Source: CAVPMW01 sp963706515 (lineage in GTDB: Bacteria; Chloroflexota; Anaerolineae; Anaerolineales; UBA4823). Taken from it: 64,000 nucleotides of DNA. The translations under genes were made by a program, and so were the position numbers. Below the pieces are notes generated by a model. It searched no databases and had not been told where the DNA came from. It saw only the letters and a list, made by a program, of their open reading frames with translations. Positions 8,628-17,587 of this stretch are shown here, in pieces (positions within the stretch are counted from its first letter, which is position 1; the number at the start of each line of letters is the position of its first letter). The stretch spans positions 62,001-126,000 of the forward strand of contig CAVPMW010000020.1 of assembly GCA_963706515.1 (NCBI GenBank), given 5' to 3'.

Positions 8628-11600
8628 TTAGTAGGCTAACAATTGTTCTGCCTTGGTGTAGGCTTCTAAAGCCGCCTGGACCTGGTCCTCACGCATGTAA
8701 GCGTCGCCCAGGACCTGCCACAGGTCTAAATCCCGCGGGTTAACCGCGACAGCGTCTTGCAGATCGCGGACGATATCGATCAGGTAACGTTTCTGCTGGA
8801 TCAACCCGGTGTACTGCTCCAGAGCGCCGGACAAGTCGCCGGTCAGGATCGCTTCACGGGCGGTTACCAGCTCCTGGGGACCTTCGACCGCCAGGTGAGG
8901 CAGGACAATGCTCGGCGGGGCCGGGGCAACCGTCACCCATGGCTCCAGCTCCTGCAGCGTATCGGGGTTGAGGCCCGGGATGCGCTCCAGGTCAAAGAGA
9001 CTGGTGAATGGTCCGTATTCGTCGCGATAGGCGAGGATCTTCTGCGCCAGGATAAACCCGACTCCGGGCAGGCGCTCGAGCTCGACCAGCGAGGCCTGGT
9101 TCAGGTCGACCTTTTCGGCTGGCGGCAGAGGCGCCTGCTCGACCTGCGCGGCGCTCGCCAGCAGCGCGGCATCCAGCAATTCCGGGGCAGCTTCGACAGG
9201 GACGAAGTCTGCCGGAGCTTCAACCTCGAACGGTTCTGCTTCCAGCGGCAGCTCCGCAGGCAGGAGCGCGGCTTCAGGTTCTATCGCTTCAGGCGTTGGC
9301 AGAGGAGTCTCAGCCAGCTCAGAGGCCAGCAGCGCCGCTTCCAATAATTCGGGGGCAGCTTCACTGGGGATTTCAGGCTGTAAAGTTTCTACGCCCTCGA
9401 CCGGCTGCTCCGCAGCCGGCTCTTCTTGGATTTCGGTTACCCATTGCGGCGGCGCATCCAGCCGTTCTTCGGGGGTAAGCAGCAACGCCTCGTCGGCGCC
9501 CTGCTTGACCGCCAGGCTTTCCAGCCAGGCGAAAGCGGCGTCGGCATCCATCTCAGACGGCATGCTTGGCTCTGCTGCAGGGGGGATCTCTACAACAGGC
9601 GCAACCGGTTCAAGGGCCTCTGGCGGAGCTTCGGCTTTTTCGCCTTCCGGCTGCGCCAGGACTGCCGCGGCTGCCGCCGCGAGCGCAGCGCCTTCCAGCC
9701 AGGGAGCGCGTTCTTCAGGCTTTTCTTCGGCGATCTCCGCCGCTTCCGCTGGAGGCGCGACCCGGCGTGGCTTGGTATCGCCTTCGATCGGCGGGGTCTC
9801 CATCGCCTGCAGCCAATCTTGCGCTGGCTCAGCCTGGACAACCGGTGCCGCGAGCCCGACAACTGGGAATCTCTTCGCCCAATAATTCAGGGGGTTCCGC
9901 CTGTACTTCAGCCTCTGGCTGGAGCTCAGGCTCAGCCGTGAGTTCAGCCTCAGCCTGTTCCATTTCTACCGGCTGAACCTCTGCCTCAGGCTGTTCTATA
10001 GCCTCAGGCTCGCCCGCCGCGGCGAGGGCTGCCTCTGCCGTGAGCGCCTCCCCTTCTCCTGCCGTCTCCGTTTCTGCAGCGACAGGCAGTGCTTCGGCTT
10101 CGCCTTCTCCGTGGAGCAGCGCAGCCGCTGCAAGCCCGGCAGCCATCCCGGCAGTAACCATCCCGGGGTGTCCAGCTTCCTCAGGCGCTTCCAATTCCTC
10201 TGATAGAGCCTCTTCTTCGCCCATGACAGGCATACCGGATGGAGCTTCTTCTGCCGCTAAGGTGACCCATTCAGGAGGTGTTTCCTGGCGCTCCTCCGGG
10301 GTTAATAATAAAGCTTCGTCAGCCCCCTGTTTGACCGCCAGGCTCTCCAGCCAGGCGAAGGCGGCGTCCATGTCCATTTCGGAGATTTCCTCGGAGGTGA
10401 GTGCGCCAACCTCCGGCGCTTCCATAGCAGGCTCGCCACCAGGGACCGGAGCCGTGGAGATTGCCTCCTCGCCTGCCGGGAGCTCTTCCACAGGCGCAGG
10501 GATTTCCTCAGCATTTTCTTCTTGTCCGGCTATCCAGGCAGCCGCCGCGGCTGCAGCTGCAACCGGCAGGAAGCCGCCTTCAGGAGTTTCTTCCTCTGTA
10601 AGCTCTGGTTGTGCAGCTTCTAATGGCAGAGCTGCCTCAATCTCCGGCGTCTCGGCTTCCATGGATTCCGGAGCCAATTCTTTCATCCAGGAGGGAATTT
10701 CGGCGGCTTCGGCAGCCTCCGCTTCGGCTGGAACAGCTTCCGGTGGGAGTGCCTCTATAGAGGGCTCCTCGCCCCCGAATTCCTTCAACCAGTCCGGCGT
10801 CTCGTCAGCTGGTGGAATAGCAGCGGGTTCTTCGAGCCAGGAGGGGGCTTTCTCCACTGCGTAAGCTGCAGCGGCTACATCGACGATGGGCAGGATGGGG
10901 AATTCTTCATTGCCAGCCTCGCTCACCGCACCATCTGGGACCATCTCCTTCAGCCAATCTGGGACCTGACCCTGCTCTAGATCGGTGGTACCGCCCTGAG
11001 AGGCCATCTCCTCCAACCAGGCTGGCACTTCGCCTTCCAGCATGTCACCAGGCTGGGTAGGCTGGGCTTCCAGCGGTCCGACGACGACCATCTCATCCCC
11101 GCCGACTTCAGATAGCCATTCGGACAGGGCATCTTCGGGTTTTTCAGGCTTAACGGCAGCCTTATCGGCCGCGAATGTCGCCGCGGCAAAAGCCAGCGGG
11201 GCGTCTGGGGCTGCTTCCACTGGGAATTCGGCAACGCTGGATACTTCCTCTCCAGGCCCTGCTGGCGGGACAGCTTCCATCTCGCGCATCCAATCGGGAA
11301 GGGTCTCCTCGACCGGGATAGCCGTGATGGCAACCGGCTCCATGCTGGGCGCTCATGCCGGGCGGCTCCATGCCGGTCAGCTCAGGTTCCTCTTCGGGTC
11401 TTGCGGCGGCAGCCAGCCCGGCAGCCAGAGCGACCCCCAGCACACCCAGCCCACCTTCGTCTTCAGGTTCTTCAAAGCCTGCAGGCGCGGCTGGAATTAC
11501 TTCAACTGGCGCAAACGGCTCTTGAGCCGGCTGCTCTACAGCCGAGGTTTCCGGCGCCATGGCCTTCACCCAATCGGGGAGCTCCTCGGTTGTCTCGAGC

Positions 11601-13752
11601 TTGATTGCCTCATCAACCGGCAGAGCCTCGCCCGGCGCTTCGGCTGCTCCAAAGTCCTGCAGCCAATCCGGCACCGGCTCGAGGGTCTGATCTTCAGCCA
11701 TGGCCGGAGTCAGGCGGCTTCTGGCTCGACGATTACACCTGCCTCGGCTGGCTCAAAAGCGCTCTCTGCTGGCGCGAGCTCACTCTCTGCTGCCAATACG
11801 CCTGCCGCGGCAACCGCGGAAGACCGCGTGAACGGAATTTCCTGCGGCGTCTCTTCCGCTTCTTTTTCAGGGAGCTGGCTGGCGACCACTGCCGCTCCGG
11901 CAACTACAGCCGGAGTGCTCACATCATGCAACCAGCCGGTCACGCCGGTGTGCTCCTCAACCGGCGGGGTGAGCTCGCCCTCTGGCTCACCCGCCTCTGC
12001 GGGTGGCGCCAGGTCTTTCAGCCAGGAGGGAACCCCCTCGCCTTCGGGTTCGGCGGTGCTTTCCCCGAAAGTCATTTCTTCTGCCGGAAGAGCGGGAGGG
12101 ATGGTTATCTCTGCCTCACGCTCTGCCGTAACCGATTCCTCTTGGACTTCGCTTTCCAGATCTTTCATCCAATCCGGGTATTCATCGCTGGACGCAGCGC
12201 CGGGCGCTGCGGGCATCTCTGCAGCTATTGCAGCTTCACCCGGTGGAGGCGCCATATCCTGGAGCCAATCCGGCATTTCCTGGGAAGCCGCGGTGGAAAC
12301 TACGCCGGCTTCTGCCGCAGCCTCAAACGGCGCTGCATCCGGCTGGATAGTCTCCTGGTCCCTATCGCTAACAAACGCTGCTGCGCCAGCCGCGACGGCA
12401 GCTACGCCGGCAGCTTTCAAGAACCCTGGACCGCCTTCTTCGCCCATATCTGATTCATCTGTGGCAGCTGTCTCGGGGAACTCCGGCACCCACTCGTCCT
12501 TGGGAGAGAGCGCCGCGGCAGCCTCGGCGCCCGCCATGGTTTTTACCCACTCAGGCTGTTCGCCAGACTGGTCCATCTCTGGCGCCATCTCTTTCAACCA
12601 ATCCGGGACAGCGGCAACATCCAGGTCATCGAAGGTGCCTGCAGGCAGCTCTTCCTCTTCTTCTTCGAGCTGCATCGGACCTTCCACAGCAGCCCCGGTG
12701 GCGGGCATCCAACCAGCTGCCTTCATCCAATCGGGGATTTCATCCTCCGAGGCAGGCGCCGGCTGGATAGACGGCTCGATTGCACTGCTGCCCACGAAGG
12801 GGGCTGTCTCTGACGGCTGATTTTCTAATTTATCAACCGCCTCAGCTACCACTGCCCCTGCTGCGCCGACCTCAGCCAGCCAGATCGGCAAAGATTCGTC
12901 CGGCTCGCCTTCGTCGGAAACCTTGACCCCCAAAGAGGCTGCCCAATCCGGCTGGAACGACTGCCCGGGCTTCTGTCCAGGCTGCCAGGTGAGGCGCTCC
13001 AGGGTCACGGTTGCCTCGGGGACTTTCTCCGCGGTCGGGGTAGTCGGGGAAATATAGGCTTCATAAGGGTTCAGGGAGATGACCCGCCGCCGGTACGGGA
13101 TGGCGTCGGAGGCGCGCTCGCTGTTCTCTAAAATAACCGCCATAATGCGGTTGGCTTCCAGGCAATACGGCAGCTTGCGCAGCATAATGTTGCAGGCATC
13201 TGCCGCGTCCACACGCTGACCGGTGCGGAAATAGTTCTGCGCCAGCAAGAGCTGCATGTCCATGCGTGAAGGATCTTCGTTCAAGGCGGCGCGGGTCTCG
13301 GCGATTGCCTGGGGAAATAGCTCACCCTTGGTGTACATGCGTGCCAGCGCGCCGCGCGTCAGGCGGATTTTGGGCGGCTCCAGGCCGTCGCGCTTGCCAT
13401 ACAACCGGCGCAGCTCTTCCTGGATGGCCTTGTTAGACGGCTGCACCTCAAAGGCGCGCTCCATGTGCCAGATCGCCTCATCCAGGTTGCCTTCATCCTC
13501 GCGGATGATCGACATACCCACATGTGAGACGAACTCATCTGGCAGGGAAGAAAGCACGCGCTGCAGGATGTCAGCCGCATCGCTGTAGCGCTGGCATTCA
13601 AGGTAAGTTTTTCCCAGCAAACGATAAGTGGCGATGTCCTTGGGGAAGTAGCGCAGGATCTGTTTGCAATGTGCGCTGGCTTCATCGAACTGGCGGCCTT
13701 CTAGCAAGCCTTCGATATCACGAATATATGCGCGTAAAGCAATTTTCGCCAT
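8628..13752 (-). CDS. Giant TPR / PDWL-motif / helix-hairpin-helix protein (frame broken three times)
   Basis: Reconstructed as one protein of about 1,700 residues, with frame changes near 11,710, 11,350 and 9,840. Residues 1-250 are tetratricopeptide repeats (YRLLGKTYLECQRYSDAADI and similar). About 1,250 residues of Ala/Glu/Pro-rich sequence follow, carrying some twenty copies of a short motif, mostly [V/L/I/M]PDW[LMV]K[ED][ML] (VPDWLKEM, MPDWLQDM, LPDWVKAM), and two copies of a block around AFAWLESLAVKQGADEALLL. Near residue 1,545 is a ComEA-like double helix-hairpin-helix (DLNQASLVELERLPGVG, FDLERIPGLNPDTL), then a final TPR. No signal peptide or membrane segment is seen. The spaced W/L motifs suggest a scaffold binding many copies of one partner. 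I know no functional name. A GGAGATGAGG ribosome site precedes the ATG. Confidence 0.75.
9462..9549 (-). repeat. Internal protein repeat block, copy 2
   Basis: It encodes AAFAWLESLAVKQGADEALL and then LTPEER, the same residues as copy 1 at 10,289-10,376. The two DNA copies differ at many third positions, so the protein sequence rather than the DNA is what is being kept. Confidence 0.8.
10289..10376 (-). repeat. Internal protein repeat block, copy 1
   Basis: It encodes the same residues as copy 2 at 9,462-9,549 with many synonymous differences (for example Leu codons TTA TTA TTA here, TTG CTG CTT there). Both copies are followed by PP[EQ]WV. Confidence 0.8.
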
Positions 13753-13869
13753 AACCTCATCTCCAGCCCTTAGTATGCCTCATATTAAGGAAAGATGCAA
13801 GTCTCTGACCAGTTACAAGAACTTATCATATTTTTTAGGTTCGGATGGGATTCCGGTAGAGTTTTTCAT

Positions 13870-14085
13870 CTAGCGCCGGCATGTATCCGCGAAAAATCCC
13901 ACAGTCCTTTAAGGGGGCATTATTAACTTGCTGCAAGATTTCGAGCCAGAATCTGTGAGATCGCCTGAAGGTGAACTACTCCGTCGCTCACACGGCGAGC
14001 CCGCAAAGACAACCTCTGCGTATCTGAGCGAGGAGGGCGCTGGTCTCTGGAGCCCGACGATGCATCTCATCCCCTGATCCCTATT
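13870..14085 (+). other. Non-coding stretch, possible structured RNA
   Basis: The 415 bases between the giant TPR gene and hppA hold no convincing gene. From about 13,915 to 14,083 short complementary segments could fold together: AGGGG/CCCCT as the outer pair, with CTTG/CAAG, GATT/AATC, CGTCG/CGGCG, CCTC/GAGG and GGGC/GCCC inside. It ends just before a hairpin that could act as a terminator. I could not match it to 6S, SRP, tmRNA, RNase P or a riboswitch I know. The stems are short and could arise by chance. Confidence 0.25.
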
Positions 14086-14093
14086 TAGATATG

Positions 14094-14123
14094 AGATTGG
14101 GCGGGTTGACACCCGCCCAATCT
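14094..14123. terminator. Hairpin downstream of hppA
   Basis: A perfect 13-bp stem (AGATTGGGCGGGT and its complement) with a TGAC loop, 45 bases after the hppA stop on the minus strand. The T-tracts on both sides are weak. Confidence 0.55.
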
Positions 14124-14167
14124 TTGTCCTCTTATATTATGTCCCACGAAGTGAGGGGAACTGTGCC

Positions 14168-16492
14168 TCAATCTCCTGCTGTGGCTTCAGGTTCGAGCTT
14201 TGGAGACGGCTTTTTACTGGTGCGGATCGCCCAGATGACACCAGCCAGCAAGATTGCAGCGACAATAAAGACTCGCAGGGAAGCTCCGTTGAACGTAGCC
14301 GCGACGATGATCGGTGCAGCCAGCAAGCTGACCAAGTTAACCACCTTGATCATCGGGTTCAAAGCCGGACCAGCGGTATCCTTGAGCGGGTCGCCGACCG
14401 TATCGCCCACCACGCTAGCCTTGTGTCTCTCGGAGCCTTTGCCGGTGTTGGCTTCCAGGTTGCGCGGCTCGTCCTCGATCGATTTTTTAGCGTTATCCCA
14501 GGCGCCGCCGGTATTTGCCATGAACACTGCCAGAAGCTGACCGGAGAGGATGATGCCCGCCAGGAAGCCGCCCAGGGCTTCCACCTGCAGCAGCAAGCCA
14601 ATCGCCAGCGGGGTGAGCACAGCGATGGCAGCCAGGGGAATAAGCTCTTTCTGCGCCGAGCGGGTGGAAATCCCAACCACCTGGGCGTAGTCCGGTTTGA
14701 CGGTGCCTTCCATGATCCCGGGGATGCGGAACTGGCGGCGCACCTCTTCCACCACCTGGCTGGCCGCGCGCGAGACCGCGCGGATGGAAAGCGAGCTGAA
14801 CAACCAGGGCAGCGCCCCGCCGAGCAATAAGCCCACGAACACCATCGTTCCCGCTACGTTGATCCCGGTCAGTGCCGAAGCGCCGTACTGCGCCTGCACC
14901 TTGCCTACATCCGTGATGAACGAGGCAAATAAGCTGACCGCGGCAATTACTGCAGAGGCGATCGCAATTCCCTTGGTGATTGCCTTGGTGGTGTTGCCCA
15001 CTGAATCCAGGTCGGCAAGGATCTGCCGTGCGTGTAGGGTTTCTTCATCTTTAGCATCGTGCCAGGCCATCTCGGCGATGCCGTTCGCATTATCAGAGAT
15101 CGGCCCGTAGGAGTCCATGGCAACGTTGTTGCCGGTGTGGCTGAGCATGCCAATGCCGATCATGGCGACCGCGTACAAGACGTACAGCTGCCCTGAACTG
15201 CTGTAGATGAGTACCGCCGCTATCAGGCTGATCACGATGGCCATCAAAGCCCACACGCTGGATTCCATTCCTACGGATAGGCCGGAGAGGATGGTTGTCG
15301 CCGGACCGGTGCGCGTGGCATCGACAATCTCACGGACCGGCGGACGCTTGGTCGAGGTAAAGTACGAGGTCAGCGGGTTGAAAGCTACCGCCAGACCAAC
15401 CCCGATGCTGGTCAGCAGCGCCAGGCGCCAATCGTGTGCGTAGAACCAGGCGACCACGAACGACCAGAAAACCGTGTTGATCGAGGAAACCTCGTAGGAG
15501 CGGAACATTGATTCTTCTGCATCGTGCGCTCGCAGGAACTTGAGCGGGAATTTCTCCCAGATCGGCACGGTGAAGGTGCCCAGGATTGACGAGAGCACCC
15601 CGATCGCGCGCACGATCAGTGGGTAGACGATCCACTTGAGGTTGTGCGTGGGGTCGATGGCAACCAGCGCCAGGCCGAGGATCAGTGCGGCGACGATGGT
15701 GACTTCATATGATTCGAAGATGTCTGCCGCCATTCCGGCGCAGTCGCCGACGTTATCCCCCACCAGGTCGGCGATCACTGCGGCATTGCGCGGGTCGTCC
15801 TCGGGAATGTCCTTTTCAACTTTGCCCACCAGGTCAGCGCCGACATCTGCTGCCTTGGTATAGATGCCGCCGCCGACCCGCATGAACAGCGCCAGCAGTG
15901 TGCCGCCAAAACCAAAGCCGAGCAGCACGTCCGGCGAGGCGATTCCAAAAATAATGAAGATCACCGTACCGCCGAGCAGCCCCAGGCCATCGGTGAGCAT
16001 GCCGGTAACAGTGCCGGCATAGTAAGAAATAGATAGGGCTTCATTAAAACCACGCCTGGCTGCCGAAGCCGCCCGAACGCTGGCCTGGACAGCCATACGC
16101 ATGCCTAGCTGTCCAACCAGGAGCGAGAAGGTCGCTCCCAGGATGAAGGCGCCCGTGCGTCCTAAGGCGATCGTCAGGGACGGATTGTTAGGAAATTCTT
16201 TCATCGCTTCCGCGCTGGGAGGGACGATGTATACACTCAGGAAGAGCGCTACTGTAAGGAGAGCGATGATCGGCAAGATGGTGCGCAGCTGCCGGTTCAA
16301 GTAGCTGTCAGCTCCGATGTGGACAGCGCTCCAGACATCCTGCATTTCCTTGCTGCCTTTGTCTTTCTTAAGCACCTTACCGCGCAGCAGCCAGGCGTAG
16401 ATCAAGCTGATGATTGCCACGACAAGCACCCCCACAATGGCAAGCTGCTCGAAGGTGTTCAATCCATGGTGTGCCATTCCGAATATATTCAT
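14168..16492 (-). CDS. hppA: Proton-translocating membrane pyrophosphatase, K+-independent type
   Basis: An intact 774-residue integral membrane enzyme that couples hydrolysis of pyrophosphate to ion pumping. The catalytic region is clear: GGIYTKAADVGADLVGKVE, IPEDDPRNAAVIAD, and VGDNVGDCAGMAADIFES. The motif GNTTKAIT places Lys and Thr at the positions (460/463 in the Carboxydothermus numbering) that mark the K+-independent, proton-pumping subfamily; K+-dependent enzymes have Ala there. About 16 hydrophobic segments fit the family. GGAGGG lies seven bases before the ATG. It has its own consensus promoter and a terminator in the leader, so expression is probably controlled by attenuation. Its cell role is to recover energy from biosynthetic pyrophosphate. 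Confidence 0.96.
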   Translation of the reverse strand: MNIFGMAHHGLNTFEQLAIVGVLVVAIISLIYAWLLRGKVLKKDKGSKEMQDVWSAVHIGADSYLNRQLRTILPIIALLTVALFLSVYIVPPSAEAMKEFPNNPSLTIALGRTGAFILGATFSLLVGQLGMRMAVQASVRAASAARRGFNEALSISYYAGTVTGMLTDGLGLLGGTVIFIIFGIASPDVLLGFGFGGTLLALFMRVGGGIYTKAADVGADLVGKVEKDIPEDDPRNAAVIADLVGDNVGDCAGMAADIFESYEVTIVAALILGLALVAIDPTHNLKWIVYPLIVRAIGVLSSILGTFTVPIWEKFPLKFLRAHDAEESMFRSYEVSSINTVFWSFVVAWFYAHDWRLALLTSIGVGLAVAFNPLTSYFTSTKRPPVREIVDATRTGPATTILSGLSVGMESSVWALMAIVISLIAAVLIYSSSGQLYVLYAVAMIGIGMLSHTGNNVAMDSYGPISDNANGIAEMAWHDAKDEETLHARQILADLDSVGNTTKAITKGIAIASAVIAAVSLFASFITDVGKVQAQYGASALTGINVAGTMVFVGLLLGGALPWLFSSLSIRAVSRAASQVVEEVRRQFRIPGIMEGTVKPDYAQVVGISTRSAQKELIPLAAIAVLTPLAIGLLLQVEALGGFLAGIILSGQLLAVFMANTGGAWDNAKKSIEDEPRNLEANTGKGSERHKASVVGDTVGDPLKDTAGPALNPMIKVVNLVSLLAAPIIVAATFNGASLRVFIVAAILLAGVIWAIRTSKKPSPKLEPEATAGD

Positions 16493-16495
16493 GTA

Positions 16496-16597
16496 TTAAC
16501 CCTCCACGTAGGTGAAATCAGAGATCAAAAAAAACCCATCCGCAAGACGGGTGGGTAGTTGCGACCGAGGCGATAACATAGTGATATTGCAGAGCAT
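16496..16597 (-). CDS. Possible 33-residue leader ORF ahead of hppA
   Basis: An ATG at 16,597 opens a frame that runs through the leader terminator and stops three bases before the hppA ATG. It begins MLCNITML and ends FTYVEG. No clear ribosome binding site precedes it and it starts almost at the predicted transcription start, so it could be leaderless or chance. It is listed because translation through the terminator stem would alter attenuation. Confidence 0.2.
   Translation of the reverse strand: MLCNITMLSPRSQLPTRLADGFFLISDFTYVEG
16527..16556 (-). terminator. Intrinsic terminator inside the hppA leader (attenuator)
   Basis: On the minus strand ACCCACCCG-TCTTG-CGGATGGGT (one mismatch) is followed by T8. 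It lies 35 bases upstream of the hppA start and downstream of the hppA promoter, with no other minus-strand gene between. The arrangement is that of an attenuator. The sensor is not evident in the roughly 45 bases between the transcription start and the stem. Confidence 0.7.
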
Positions 16598-16607
16598 GAC
16601 GGCACTT

Positions 16608-16637
16608 ATTTTATCTTAACCTGGCGCGATGTGTCAA
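16608..16637 (-). promoter_or_regulatory. hppA promoter
   Basis: On the minus strand TTGACA (16,637-16,632) and TAAAAT (16,613-16,608) are separated by 18 bases. The predicted start is near 16,601, about 110 bases ahead of the hppA ATG. Confidence 0.75.
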
Positions 16638-16730
16638 CGAAGGCAGCCAGCTGCGATGATGCTGCAACCCATTAATTACAAATATGAAGGGCGTGAGCAG
16701 CCAATCCGACCTGACCTCAGATCTAAATCA

Positions 16731-16759
16731 TTGACATCCTGTTAAGCACAAGTTATAAT
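16731..16759 (+). promoter_or_regulatory. Consensus promoter of the CHRD protein gene
   Basis: Perfect TTGACA (16,731-16,736) and TATAAT (16,754-16,759) separated by 17 bases, about 65 bases before the ATG. It diverges from the hppA promoter, with 93 bases between the two -35 boxes. This is the strongest-looking promoter in the window. Confidence 0.85.
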
Positions 16760-16824
16760 TGGATTAAGTGTGTCTTCTTTATCAATTTTTCTATTTGCTC
16801 TTTAACAAGCAGGAGGGATTCAGA

Positions 16825-17259
16825 ATGAACCGTAAAACTCGTATTGCAATTCTTTCCATCGTTATGATCTTAATTTTCGCCCTGCCAGCCGTTGCTCTAG
16901 CCAGCAAGCAAATCTATAAAGCTTCCTTGCGAGGGAACGGCTCAGGCGGCGGCTCAGCCCTCATCGGGACCACCTCAACCGGCTCCTGGGGGTGCCTGGT
17001 CCAGGTCCATGGTTTGACCGGCGATGCAACCGCCATCCGTGTCCTGTCTACAGTAGATGGGTCGACTTTGATTAACATCTGTACAGGCAGCGGCTGCCCC
17101 GGTCAGAGCATCTCCTGGACTTGCAATATCACCCCGCCGATGATCCCACCTGGCGTCACCAACGCACAAATCTTACACGCGCTGGAAGCTGGACAGGCGT
17201 CGGTTAATGTCGAGACGGCTGCTAATCCCGGTGGCGAGATCTGGGGGGTACTTCAGTAA
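16825..17259 (+). CDS. Secreted CHRD-domain-like protein
   Basis: A 144-residue protein with a clear signal peptide (residues 1-26, hydrophobic core IAILSIVMILIFALPAVALA). The mature part is small and beta-rich, contains a Cys in SWGCLVQVHGLTGDA and a Cys pair around NICTGSGCPGQ, and ends NPGGEIWGVLQ, very like the closing strand of CHRD domains (usual pattern anPGGEIRGql). CHRD domains are immunoglobulin-like modules of secreted proteins with no agreed function in bacteria. The ATG is chosen by the AGGAGGG site eight bases upstream. A consensus promoter and a following hairpin make it a single-gene unit, probably highly expressed. Confidence 0.75.
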   Translation: MNRKTRIAILSIVMILIFALPAVALASKQIYKASLRGNGSGGGSALIGTTSTGSWGCLVQVHGLTGDATAIRVLSTVDGSTLINICTGSGCPGQSISWTCNITPPMIPPGVTNAQILHALEAGQASVNVETAANPGGEIWGVLQ

Positions 17260-17317
17260 TTGATGCCGAACGCGCCTGAGTCAGGCTGAACTAAAATTAT
17301 TTCACTAGACACACCCC

Positions 17318-17348
17318 AATGCGGCACGTAATGATTACGTGCCGCATT
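17318..17348 (+). terminator. 15-bp hairpin after the CHRD gene
   Basis: AATGCGGCACGTAAT and its exact complement flank a single G, so the functional loop is wider. It is 59 bases past the stop; the following T-tract is short. Confidence 0.6.
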
Positions 17349-17587
17349 ATGTTTCAGGTATGAGCGAAATTTGACAGCGCGATGTTTCCGTGATAAATTA
17401 TTTATCAGTCATCGTTTGACCGATCGCATGATTCACCATAGGCTGAGCAGCGGATACGGCGCCGAAATTGCGATGAAGGCGATGATGCAAGCGCAGCTCA
17501 AGCCTGGATGGATTAATCTGGAAGTGTGCAGTTATGGGGAAAATGGTCCAAATACCGGGCCGAATTTTTTTCACGATAGAGGGAAAA

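Noticed and set aside
11042..12820. A long open frame on the plus strand, opposite the giant TPR gene
   Set aside because: It is Ser/Ala/Gly-rich with no domain and is the mirror of the GC-rich, biased codons of the minus-strand gene, where TPR and HhH motifs are clear.
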